In this document: piece by piece, positions 42,668 through 50,761 of the stretch | How the letters are laid out: each line of letters opens with the position of its first letter | Numbering within the stretch: position 1 is the stretch's first letter | Assembly (NCBI RefSeq): GCF_900099815.1 | Contig: NZ_FNCW01000003.1 | Span: forward strand, 1 to 64,000 | Direction of reading: 5' to 3' | Source: Psychroflexus sediminis | GTDB lineage: Bacteria > Bacteroidota > Bacteroidia > Flavobacteriales > Flavobacteriaceae | Length of the DNA stretch: 64,000 nucleotides | Position numbers and translations under genes: made by a program | Notes under the pieces: generated by a model | The model's input: the letters and a program-made list of their open reading frames with translations, nothing else | What the model was told of the DNA's origin: nothing | Databases searched by the model: none

Positions 42668-43570
42668 TTATTGAGAATCCTTGGTTAACTCAATAAACAA
42701 ACTTTCAAGGTTTTTATTTTTCTTGTGAAGTTCAATTATTTTTAAACCTTTATCGTGGGCGAAATCAAAGACATCTGGACGTTTATCAACACCTGTGTCA
42801 AAAGTGATTTCATATTTGAATCGGGTCGTGTTTTTCACCTGAACTACTTTACCGATTTCCTTTAAAGCGACTTCTTCTATTCTGTAATTAAATTCAACTT
42901 CGATGACCTGCTGACTTGCTTCATTGAGGTCTTCCATTTTTTTATCTGAGACAATTTCACCTTTATTGATGATGATGACTCGGTCACAAATCGCTTCTAC
43001 TTCCTGCATGATGTGTGTTGATAAGAGGATGGTTTTGTTTTTACTTATAGATTTAATCAATTCCCGAATTTCAATAAGCTGGTTCGGATCCAAGCCAGTG
43101 GTAGGTTCGTCCAGAATTAAAATTTCGGGATCGTGAAGCAAGGCAGCGGCCAGACCCACCCGTTGTCTGTAGCCTTTGGACAACTGATAAATCCGCTTGC
43201 CGGTTTCCTGGCTGAGTTTGGTTTGCTCAATTACCTTATCTATACGTTCTTTAGGCGTTTTGAAAATTTTCGCGTGAAAATTAAGATACTCCTTGATATA
43301 CATCTCCAGATAAATAGGATTGTGTTCTGGTAAATAACCGATTTGTTTCTGGATGTCTGTTTTTGCTTTGGTGAGTTGTAATCCATTGATGCTGGCTTCA
43401 CCGGAACTGGGACTTATAAATCCGGTCAGGATTTTCATAAGTGTAGATTTACCTGCGCCATTGGGTCCAAGCAAGCCCACCACTTCACCTTTGGACATTT
43501 TGAACTTGATATCCTTCAGGACAGGCTGATTCTTATATGACTTTGAAATGGAGTTAACTTCAATCGACAT
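42668..43570 (-). CDS. gldA: gliding motility-associated ABC transporter ATP-binding protein
   Basis: 300 residues. ABC ATPase with Walker A GPNGAGKST (35-43), Q-loop IGYLPEHNPIY, signature LSKGYRQRVGLAAALL, Walker B ILILDEPTTGLDP, and H-loop STHIMQEVEAI. The C-terminal 90 residues form the extra domain seen in GldA (VIEVEFNYRIEEVAL; LKIIELHKKNKNLESLFIELT). In Flavobacterium johnsoniae GldA works with GldF and GldG; those permease genes are not in the window. The name rests on length, C-terminal domain and lineage. A generic CcmA-type ABC ATPase is the alternative. Confidence 0.8.
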   Translation of the reverse strand: MSIEVNSISKSYKNQPVLKDIKFKMSKGEVVGLLGPNGAGKSTLMKILTGFISPSSGEASINGLQLTKAKTDIQKQIGYLPEHNPIYLEMYIKEYLNFHAKIFKTPKERIDKVIEQTKLSQETGKRIYQLSKGYRQRVGLAAALLHDPEILILDEPTTGLDPNQLIEIRELIKSISKNKTILLSTHIMQEVEAICDRVIIINKGEIVSDKKMEDLNEASQQVIEVEFNYRIEEVALKEIGKVVQVKNTTRFKYEITFDTGVDKRPDVFDFAHDKGLKIIELHKKNKNLESLFIELTKDSQ

Positions 43571-43586
43571 TTTGAAACTTTTTGCT

Positions 43587-43615
43587 CAAAAATACAAATT
43601 ATATCTCTTCACAAA
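43587..43615 (-). promoter_or_regulatory. promoter of gldA
   Basis: Minus strand: TTTG (43612-43615), 17 nt spacer, TATTTTTG (43587-43594), 16 nt before the start at 43570. Spacing is slightly short. Confidence 0.5.
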
Positions 43616-43703
43616 TTCAGAATGTATTTGTATTAAATTTTTTTATAACATGGCCTTAGTTTTAAAAGCAAGTCAAATGCCTTTTTTTTCTGATTTTAAA
43701 AGT

Positions 43704-43711
43704 TAATTTTG
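43704..43711 (+). promoter_or_regulatory. -7 box TAATTTTG for DAHP synthase
   Basis: Exact TAnnTTTG match ending 5 nt before ATG 43717; a leaderless transcript is predicted. Confidence 0.5.
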
Positions 43712-43716
43712 TAAGC

Positions 43717-44799
43717 ATGGAAAACGATAAAACATTAAGAAACTGGTTAACGGAGATGAATCTGGATCACCCGTTGGTCATTGCAGGTCCTTGCAGTGCT
43801 GAAACTGAAGAACAAGTGCTCCATATTGCTCATCAGCTCAAAGATTCTGATGCTACGGTGATGCGCGCAGGAATCTGGAAACCGAGAACCCGACCTGGGA
43901 ATTTTGAAGGCGTCGGAGCTATTGGACTGGAGTGGCTTAAAAAAGCTAAAAAAGAAACCGGGCTGATGATCGCTACTGAAGTTGCCAATAAAACTCATGT
44001 TGACCTTGCACTCAAGGCCGATGTAGATGTCTTGTGGATTGGGGCCAGAAGTACTGTAAGTCCATTTATAGTTCAGGAAATAGCAGATGCCCTTCAGGGA
44101 ACCGATAAAATAGTTTTGGTGAAGAATCCGGTGAATCCAGACCTGGCCTTATGGCTTGGTGGGGTGGAGCGTCTTTATGCAGCCAATATCAAAAATCTTG
44201 GGGTAATCCACAGAGGCTTTTCTACATACGAGAAAATTAAATACAGAAATAATCCAGAATGGCAAATAGCCATCGATTTGCAAAATCGATTTCCAGATTT
44301 GCCTATCTTAGTAGACCCGTCTCATATTGCCGGGGCCAGAAACCTGATTTTTGACATTTGCCAGACCGCTTTAGACCTCAATTATGATGGTATGATTGTG
44401 GAAACGCATCATACTCCGGATAAAGCCTGGAGCGATGCCGCACAGCAAATCACCCCAGAGTTTTTGAAGCAGATGACTATTGATCTGCGAATCAGAAAAA
44501 AACATGGCGCCGGAGAGTTCAACGAAAAGCTGAACGTCTTAAGGTCCAAAATTGATGTTATCGACAATCAAATTATCGACTTTTTAGGGAAGCGTATGGG
44601 CGTTGCCGATGAGATTGGTGAATTGAAAAAAGAAAACAATGTGGCTATTCTTCAGCCTGAACGCTGGAATAATGTTTTGAATAAGCTGACCCTGAAAGGA
44701 GAAAAAAATCAGCTGTCTAAAGATTTTGTAGAGCGTCTTACCAAAGCCATACATGAAGAATCTATTGCGCATCAGCATAAAATTATAAGTCAATATTGA
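43717..44799 (+). CDS. bifunctional 3-deoxy-7-phosphoheptulonate synthase / chorismate mutase
   Basis: 360 residues, fusion of a type Ibeta DAHP synthase (about 1-265) with a C-terminal AroQ-type chorismate mutase (about 270-355). DAHPS motifs: VIAGPCSAETEEQ, RAGIWKPRTRPGNFEG, WIGARSTVSPF, LVKNPVNPD, HRGFSTYEK, VDPSHIAGAR and ETHHTPDKAWSDA. The mutase domain has LRSKIDVIDNQIIDFLGKR, MGVADEIGELKKENN and ERLTKAIHEESIAHQ. Fusion places the first shikimate step beside the branch to prephenate, allowing feedback by Phe/Tyr. rsgA follows after 28 nt. Confidence 0.95.
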   Translation: MENDKTLRNWLTEMNLDHPLVIAGPCSAETEEQVLHIAHQLKDSDATVMRAGIWKPRTRPGNFEGVGAIGLEWLKKAKKETGLMIATEVANKTHVDLALKADVDVLWIGARSTVSPFIVQEIADALQGTDKIVLVKNPVNPDLALWLGGVERLYAANIKNLGVIHRGFSTYEKIKYRNNPEWQIAIDLQNRFPDLPILVDPSHIAGARNLIFDICQTALDLNYDGMIVETHHTPDKAWSDAAQQITPEFLKQMTIDLRIRKKHGAGEFNEKLNVLRSKIDVIDNQIIDFLGKRMGVADEIGELKKENNVAILQPERWNNVLNKLTLKGEKNQLSKDFVERLTKAIHEESIAHQHKIISQY

Positions 44800-44827
44800 T
44801 AACTGTAACCCCTTCAAAACTTAACTA

Positions 44828-45784
44828 ATGAAAGCTGTTGTTTATAAATCTACGGGAAGTTGGTATTATGTAAAAGCAGAGGATGGAGAGATTTATAACT
44901 CGAGGATAAAAGGTAAGTTTAGGCTAAAGGGTATTAAAAGTACAAACCCAGTGGCAGTGGGGGATCATGTCGAAATTGACACTGAAAAGAAAGGTGATGA
45001 GACTATCGGCATCATCAAGGAGATTTACGATAGGAAGAACTACATCATCAGGAAGTCGGTGAATTTATCCAAGCAAACTCACATCATTGCGGCTAATATA
45101 GATGTAGCCTTTTTACTCATTACACATAATAATCCGCCGACAAGCACCACCTTTATCGATAGATTTCTCGTCACCGCTGAGGCTTATCACATTAGAACCG
45201 TGCTTCTTATCAATAAAGTAGATGCTTATAGCATGGAAGAATTTGCTGAGATGAAATTTCTGGCAGAACTGTACAGAGATATAGGTTATACCTGCATTGG
45301 GATTTCAGCTGAAACTGGCGAAAACATCGATCAGGTTAAAGAACTGATGAAGGATAAAGTAAGTGTTTTTGCGGGGCATAGTGGAGTCGGGAAGTCTACT
45401 TTGGTCAATGCTATAGAGCCTGGGTTGAACATCAAGACTTCAGAAATTTCAGAACAACACAGACAGGGACAGCATACCACCACCTTTGCGGAGATGCATG
45501 AGCTTTATTTTGGCGGTCAGATTATCGATACTCCGGGTATACGGGGTTTTGGCGTTGTGGATATCGATAAATATACTTTAGACAACTACTTTCCAGAGTT
45601 TTTTGAACTGAAAACCCATTGCAAATTCAATAATTGTATTCATGTGGACGAGCCGCAATGTGCAGTTAAAGAGGCCCTGGCAGAAGATAAAATAGCGTAT
45701 TCCAGATATAAGAGCTATTTGCAGATTTTAGAAGGTGAAGAGGATGAAAGTTTTAGAAAGGACCCCTATCAAGATTTGAGATAA
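44828..45784 (+). CDS. rsgA: ribosome small subunit-dependent GTPase A
   Basis: 318 residues. Late 30S assembly GTPase with OB fold (about 1-72), circularly permuted G domain and a zinc finger. The permuted order is visible: G4 NKVD (129-132), then G1 GHSGVGKST (183-191), G2 region HTTTF (216-220) and G3 DTPG (234-237). The zinc site is C265, C270, H272, C278. Length is typical. dtd starts 1 nt after the stop. Confidence 0.96.
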   Translation: MKAVVYKSTGSWYYVKAEDGEIYNSRIKGKFRLKGIKSTNPVAVGDHVEIDTEKKGDETIGIIKEIYDRKNYIIRKSVNLSKQTHIIAANIDVAFLLITHNNPPTSTTFIDRFLVTAEAYHIRTVLLINKVDAYSMEEFAEMKFLAELYRDIGYTCIGISAETGENIDQVKELMKDKVSVFAGHSGVGKSTLVNAIEPGLNIKTSEISEQHRQGQHTTTFAEMHELYFGGQIIDTPGIRGFGVVDIDKYTLDNYFPEFFELKTHCKFNNCIHVDEPQCAVKEALAEDKIAYSRYKSYLQILEGEEDESFRKDPYQDLR

Positions 45785-45785
45785 T

Positions 45786-46238
45786 ATGAAAATTGTACTG
45801 CAAAGAGTTAAGGAAGCTTCCGTTGAGATCGATCATCAAATAGCAGGCAGCATACAAAATGGACTTTTGATTTATTTGGGTATTGAAGATGAAGACAAAC
45901 AGGAAGATATTGACTGGTTAGTCAAAAAGGTGACTCAGATGCGAATTTTTTCGGATGAAGAAGGGAAAATGAATCTGAATATAAGGGAGGTTGAAGGAGA
46001 GTTTTTAATCGTTAGTCAGTTTACGCTTTACGCCTCTGTGAAAAAAGGGAACAGACCTAGTTTTACAGGAGCGGCAAAGCCAGAATATGCTAAAAAATTG
46101 TACGAAGATTTTATAGTATCCATCAAGGATGTGTATCACAGCAACATTCAGTCAGGAAGATTTGGTGCCCATATGCAGGTCTATTCCATAAATGACGGTC
46201 CGCTCACATTTATCTTAGATTCCAGGCAAAAGATTTAA
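45786..46238 (+). CDS. dtd: D-aminoacyl-tRNA deacylase
   Basis: 150 residues. Removes D-amino acids (and glycine) from mischarged tRNA. Motifs: MKIVLQRVKEASVEID at the N-terminus, the SQFTLYA catalytic strand, KKGNRPSFTGAAKPE and the cross-subunit Gly-Pro motif in NDGPLTFILDS. The family length is 145-150, so it is complete. Co-transcribed with rsgA. Confidence 0.96.
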   Translation: MKIVLQRVKEASVEIDHQIAGSIQNGLLIYLGIEDEDKQEDIDWLVKKVTQMRIFSDEEGKMNLNIREVEGEFLIVSQFTLYASVKKGNRPSFTGAAKPEYAKKLYEDFIVSIKDVYHSNIQSGRFGAHMQVYSINDGPLTFILDSRQKI

Positions 46239-46269
46239 AAAAACATTCACATTTTTTTAAGGAATTTTT

Positions 46270-46277
46270 TACATTTG
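46270..46277 (+). promoter_or_regulatory. -7 box TACATTTG for the DUF3857 gene pair
   Basis: Exact TAnnTTTG match ending 5 nt before ATG 46283; leaderless mRNA predicted. Confidence 0.5.
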
Positions 46278-46282
46278 GAACC

Positions 46283-48175
46283 ATGAAAAACATATTTCTA
46301 ACCCTCTCGCTCTTCTTTTTTTCATTTTTTTATGCTCAAAAGGATTACTCAATAGCAAATTTAAATTTAGATTTATTAAAAAAATCGAATTCTGTCATCA
46401 TAAGTCAAGATATTCATCTCGAAATTGACAGTTACAGTTCAATGACGATTACTGAAGACAAGCTCATTACGATTTTGAATAAAAAGGGCTTATCTGCTTT
46501 AGATGCTTTTGCTCATTACGATAAATCAACAAAGATTAAGAACTTGACTTTGACGGTTTACAATACATTTGGAGCAGAATTACAAAAGTTCAAAGAAAGA
46601 GACTTTACAGATGTAAGTGTTGCTGGCTCTGTAAGTTTGTATACAGATAACAGAGTGAAATATCTTGATTATATACCTTCGAGTTACCCCATTACTGTTC
46701 ATTTTGAAAAACAAGTAAAAACATCTAATACGGCTTTTATAAAAAGCTTTAGGCCTATTCAAAATTATGATCAGACGATTAAAGAATCGACTTTCAAAAT
46801 AGAAAATAACTCCGGAGAAATACTCAGATCTCATCCGAATGAGTATTCTGAAGCTATAAAAATGGAACAGCTAGATGAAAATACAGTTCTTTATTCTATA
46901 GAAAACTTGGAATCTATCCCTAGAGAAGTCTATAGCCCGTCTCTGGAAACATACACTCCGCAGATTATGTTTGCATTGAATACTTTTGAACTTGAAGGCC
47001 AAAAAGGTCAGGCTTCCAGTTGGAAAGATTTTGGAAAATGGCAATATGAAAACCTGTTAAAAGGTCAAGATGAACTTTCTGAATCTACGGTAAGCGAAAT
47101 AAAATCTTTGACATCACATCTGCAGTCCGATGCAGAAAAAGCAGAAGTTGTTTACGATTATGTTCAAAACAATACACGATATATAAGTGTACAAATTGGT
47201 CTCGGAGGCTGGAAACCTATTCCTGCTGAGGAGGTCGATGAAAAAAAATATGGAGATTGTAAGGGTTTAACTAATTATACCAAGGCATTGCTTTCTGCTG
47301 TTGGTGTAGAATCCATTTATTGTGTAGTAACTGCTGGTGACGAAATCATAAATATTGAAGAAGAGTTTTCATCGATGCAGGGCAATCATGTTATCCTTAC
47401 GATTCCGCAAGAGAACGAAGAAAATATTTGGCTGGAATGTACGAGTCAGGATATTCCTTTCGATTTCTTAGGCACATTTACAGATAATCGCCGGGTTCTT
47501 GCTTTAACCCCGGATGGTGGAAAAATTATAAAAACACCGGCTTATGATGATGAAGTTAATTTTCAGAAAACAGAAGCAAAGATAAATATTCAGAATAGAG
47601 ATATCATAGCAGATGTAGAAATAAAGACTAAAGGGACTCAGTATGATAGCAGATACAGCATTGCTGACAGAACTGAAAAGGATATCAGGTCTTACTACTT
47701 GAACTACTTTGATAATATAAAGCAACTTAACCTGACAGATTACAGATTTCAAAATAATAAAGAAAAAATTGTTTTTACTGAAAGTTTAAAAGTGGTAGGT
47801 GAAAATTATGTCAAAATTTACGGGAATGACCTTATCCTGGATGTCAATCCCTTTAATAAATTTCAAGTCAATTTACCTCAATATGCAACCAGAAAAACGC
47901 CTTTTGTTATCGAAAGGGGCTTTGTCGATGAAGATGAGTTTGTTTTCAATACAGAAGGATTAGCCCTTGATACGGAACTTAAGGATATAGAATTTGATTC
48001 TGATTTTGGATCCTATCGATTAAGTTTTAGTTTGAATGAAGATAAATTAGTTGTAAAAAGATATTTAAACCTGAAAAAAAACAACTACGACAAGTCTAGT
48101 TACGAAGACTTTGTCGAGTTCTTTTCGACCATTTCCAAATTCGATAATACTAAAGTTAGTTTCAAAAAAGTATAA
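46283..48175 (+). CDS. DUF3857 / transglutaminase-like secreted protein, intact Cys
   Basis: 630 residues. Signal peptide 1-18 (FFFSFFYAQ). The N-terminal DUF3857 beta domain (about 40-230) contains ITILNKKGLSALDAFAHYD. A transglutaminase-like papain-fold domain follows (about 270-400), with KYGDCKGLTNYTKALL carrying Cys326, His369 in MQGNHVILT and acidic residues in WLECTSQD. A C-terminal DUF3858-like beta region ends the protein. It is probably periplasmic, with protease, amidase or crosslinking activity possible; substrate unknown. It is followed after 21 nt by a paralogue. Confidence 0.88.
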   Translation: MKNIFLTLSLFFFSFFYAQKDYSIANLNLDLLKKSNSVIISQDIHLEIDSYSSMTITEDKLITILNKKGLSALDAFAHYDKSTKIKNLTLTVYNTFGAELQKFKERDFTDVSVAGSVSLYTDNRVKYLDYIPSSYPITVHFEKQVKTSNTAFIKSFRPIQNYDQTIKESTFKIENNSGEILRSHPNEYSEAIKMEQLDENTVLYSIENLESIPREVYSPSLETYTPQIMFALNTFELEGQKGQASSWKDFGKWQYENLLKGQDELSESTVSEIKSLTSHLQSDAEKAEVVYDYVQNNTRYISVQIGLGGWKPIPAEEVDEKKYGDCKGLTNYTKALLSAVGVESIYCVVTAGDEIINIEEEFSSMQGNHVILTIPQENEENIWLECTSQDIPFDFLGTFTDNRRVLALTPDGGKIIKTPAYDDEVNFQKTEAKINIQNRDIIADVEIKTKGTQYDSRYSIADRTEKDIRSYYLNYFDNIKQLNLTDYRFQNNKEKIVFTESLKVVGENYVKIYGNDLILDVNPFNKFQVNLPQYATRKTPFVIERGFVDEDEFVFNTEGLALDTELKDIEFDSDFGSYRLSFSLNEDKLVVKRYLNLKKNNYDKSSYEDFVEFFSTISKFDNTKVSFKKV

Positions 48176-48196
48176 AAAACATAATCAATTTTACAG

Positions 48197-50173
48197 ATGA
48201 AAACAATTATTATGTCCATCCTATTTTTATTCATCACTACTATTTCTTTCTCACAAGCTAAAGAACTTGAAGATGTAACTTTAGAAATGCTTAGGGAAAC
48301 TCAAAGCCCGACAGACTCTTCTGCAGTAGCTGAAGTTCTTTATGAAAAAGCAGAAATCAGATTTTCAATTAAAAATTCATGGGAGTATGAGTATAAAGTT
48401 ATCAGAAGGATAAAAATCTATACTCCGGAAGGCTATGATCAAGCTAATGTACAAATCCCATATTTTGTAGGAAATAGAAATTCAGATAGAGAATCCGTGT
48501 CTAATATCGAGGGCTATGTCTATTATGAGAAAGATGGTGAGGTTGAACGTGAAAAAATAAGAAATAGCGATATATTCGAAGTAGATTTAAGTGATTTATG
48601 GGAAGCCAAAAAATTCACTTTACCCAAAATTCAGGATGGAGTCATTATAGAATATTCTTATGACATAGATTCTCCGCATATCAATAATTTACCAAAATGG
48701 ATTTTTCAAAATAAAATTCCAACTCGTTATTCCGAATACTCGACCCATATACCATCAGAATATTTGGCCTATAGTATGAGAACCAAAGGCTATTATCCGA
48801 TAGAAAGCTTAGACGAAATTAAAGAAGGGAGGATATATGTAAGATCTTCTGCTTCTCAAATATCAACCTCCATAAGAGAGTCAAAACATATAGTTAAAAA
48901 TCTGCCTAAAATCAGAAATGAATCCCATGTAAATAATGTCACTAACTATTTACCAGGCATAAGCTATGAGCTTTCATCATATAAAACAGAGCAATATGGT
49001 CCTTTAGAATCTGTTTCCAGATCCTGGGAAGATGTGGTGAAAACCTTGAGAGAAACCAATACATATGAAAAAGAAATGTCGAGAACAAAATACTTTAAAG
49101 AGAATCTCAAAACAATATTGCAAGATAAGACACTTCCTGAGGATAAAATGAGGGCTGTTTTCGATTTCGTAAAAGATAGAATGACCTGGAACGATGAGCA
49201 GAGAATATATACGAGTGATAGACTGGATAAAGTCTATGAACTTGGTGTAGGAAATTCTGCAGACATTAATATTCTGCTTACGGCAATGCTTAGGGAGGCC
49301 AAACTGGAGGCTAATCCAGTTTTATCCAGCACAATTTCCCATGGCATTCCTTTATTTCCAACAATTTCAGGCTTGAATTATGTCTTCTCCCATGTGAATA
49401 TCAATGGCGAAACTTACGTTCTGGATGCAACTGAGAAGTTTACAACACCAAATCTTTTACCCAGGCGCGCCTTAAACTGGAATGGCATTGTGATGAAACC
49501 AAATGCATTTGAAATCTTGGAACTTGTTCCAAAAGAGCATTCTTTAAAAAAATATCAGGTACAGGCCAGTTTAGATCCCGATGGTATCATTCATGGGAAG
49601 TGTAGAATAATTTCTTATAATCATTTTGGACTTGCTACACGCAAAAGTCTAGACAAAAAGGATTTAGAGGAAATCAAATTGAGATATGAAAATAATTTTG
49701 AAATTAAAGAGGTTAAGGATATCAAGATTTCTAACCTCCTTAAAACTTCAAAACCCTTGCTGGAAGGTTTTACATTTTCTTCTGATGATCAAAAATTCGT
49801 AGAACAAATCGGGAAAAAGTTTTATATTTCTCCCATGCTTTTTCTAAAATCAGAAAAAAATCCTTTTCTTGAAGAAAAGCGAACTTATCCTATAGATTTC
49901 ACTTTTCCAAAAAATGTTGACTATCTCATCTCAATGAAACTGCCGGAAGGTTATAAAGTTGATTACTTACCTGAAAAGACAATTTTTAAATTTGGTGATG
50001 ATTTTATCAACTTAACCTATCTAATTGAAGAAAATAACGGTTTTGTATCAGTAAAGGTTAGACAAACTGTCAACAGAACATTGTTTTTGCCAGGTGAATA
50101 TGAAGATCTAAGACAATTCTATGCAGAATTAATCAATAAAGAAAACGAGAAAATTGTACTTGTAAAATCTTAA
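48197..50173 (+). CDS. DUF3857 / transglutaminase-like secreted protein, Cys replaced by Ser
   Basis: 658 residues, same architecture as the preceding gene. Signal peptide 1-19 (ITTISFSQ). DUF3857 domain with RIKIYTPEGYDQANVQIPY. In the transglutaminase-like domain (about 310-420) the position of the nucleophile is Ser354 in GVGNSADINILLTAMLREA, while His399 (FSHVNI) and Asp410 (VLDATEKF) are kept. The enzyme is therefore probably inactive or uses serine. Possible roles are binding or scaffolding together with the intact paralogue. 3 nt before the MazG-like gene. Confidence 0.87.
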   Translation: MKTIIMSILFLFITTISFSQAKELEDVTLEMLRETQSPTDSSAVAEVLYEKAEIRFSIKNSWEYEYKVIRRIKIYTPEGYDQANVQIPYFVGNRNSDRESVSNIEGYVYYEKDGEVEREKIRNSDIFEVDLSDLWEAKKFTLPKIQDGVIIEYSYDIDSPHINNLPKWIFQNKIPTRYSEYSTHIPSEYLAYSMRTKGYYPIESLDEIKEGRIYVRSSASQISTSIRESKHIVKNLPKIRNESHVNNVTNYLPGISYELSSYKTEQYGPLESVSRSWEDVVKTLRETNTYEKEMSRTKYFKENLKTILQDKTLPEDKMRAVFDFVKDRMTWNDEQRIYTSDRLDKVYELGVGNSADINILLTAMLREAKLEANPVLSSTISHGIPLFPTISGLNYVFSHVNINGETYVLDATEKFTTPNLLPRRALNWNGIVMKPNAFEILELVPKEHSLKKYQVQASLDPDGIIHGKCRIISYNHFGLATRKSLDKKDLEEIKLRYENNFEIKEVKDIKISNLLKTSKPLLEGFTFSSDDQKFVEQIGKKFYISPMLFLKSEKNPFLEEKRTYPIDFTFPKNVDYLISMKLPEGYKVDYLPEKTIFKFGDDFINLTYLIEENNGFVSVKVRQTVNRTLFLPGEYEDLRQFYAELINKENEKIVLVKS

Positions 50174-50176
50174 CCT

Positions 50177-50503
50177 ATGAATATAAAAGACGCTCAATCA
50201 GCTGTGGATGAATGGATAAAAGAACACGGCGTACGTTATTTTGATGAGCTTACCAATATGGCACAGCTCACGGAAGAAGTAGGAGAGGTGGCGAGAATTA
50301 TCGCAAGACGCTATGGGGAGCAAAGCGAAAAAGAAAGCGATAAGTCTAAAGATCTTGGAGAAGAACTTGCAGATGTAGTCTTTGTTGTTTTATGTTTGGC
50401 AAACCAAACAGGAATCGATTTACAGCAGGCTTTCGATAAAAAATTGGATGTCAAAACAAAACGCGATCACGATCGTCATCAAAACAATTCAAAACTAAAG
50501 TAA
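50177..50503 (+). CDS. MazG-like nucleotide pyrophosphohydrolase
   Basis: 108 residues, single MazG/dUTPase-like all-alpha domain. Metal-binding acidic motifs EEVGE (33-37) and EELAD (62-66) are both intact, with the following DVVFVVLCLANQTGI helix. Hydrolyses nucleoside triphosphates to monophosphate and PPi, a housecleaning role; actual substrate unknown. Size is typical for the one-domain form. The next gene begins with no gap. Confidence 0.9.
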   Translation: MNIKDAQSAVDEWIKEHGVRYFDELTNMAQLTEEVGEVARIIARRYGEQSEKESDKSKDLGEELADVVFVVLCLANQTGIDLQQAFDKKLDVKTKRDHDRHQNNSKLK

Positions 50504-50761
50504 ATGTTTCAAAAAGTAATTTCAGTTAAAGGGTTTTGGAGATCTGTTATTGTTCTAGCCATAGGCTTCATATTTATTTATAACATCGTAGATGTTTGGC
50601 TTGCCTATGATTTTAACTGGTCGCTCTATGCTGAAAACAGATTAGCCAAAGAAAACCTTTTGAGGTTCTTTGTCGCTAATATTATGAGCGGTTTTGTGTA
50701 TGGTTTTATAGTCACCTATTTAAAATTCAGAGGGAACATCAAAAAAAATGAAGCTAAATGA
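50504..50761 (+). CDS. small two-helix membrane protein of unknown function
   Basis: 85 residues. Two predicted membrane helices: GFWRSVIVLAIGFIFIYNIV (about 10-29) and FFVANIMSGFVYGFIVTYL (about 55-73), separated by an aromatic-rich loop and followed by a basic tail (KFRGNIKKNEAK). Not assigned to a family. Placement without gap after the MazG-like gene and with a 4-nt overlap with aroA shows that it is translated as part of this operon. Confidence 0.75.
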   Translation: MFQKVISVKGFWRSVIVLAIGFIFIYNIVDVWLAYDFNWSLYAENRLAKENLLRFFVANIMSGFVYGFIVTYLKFRGNIKKNEAK

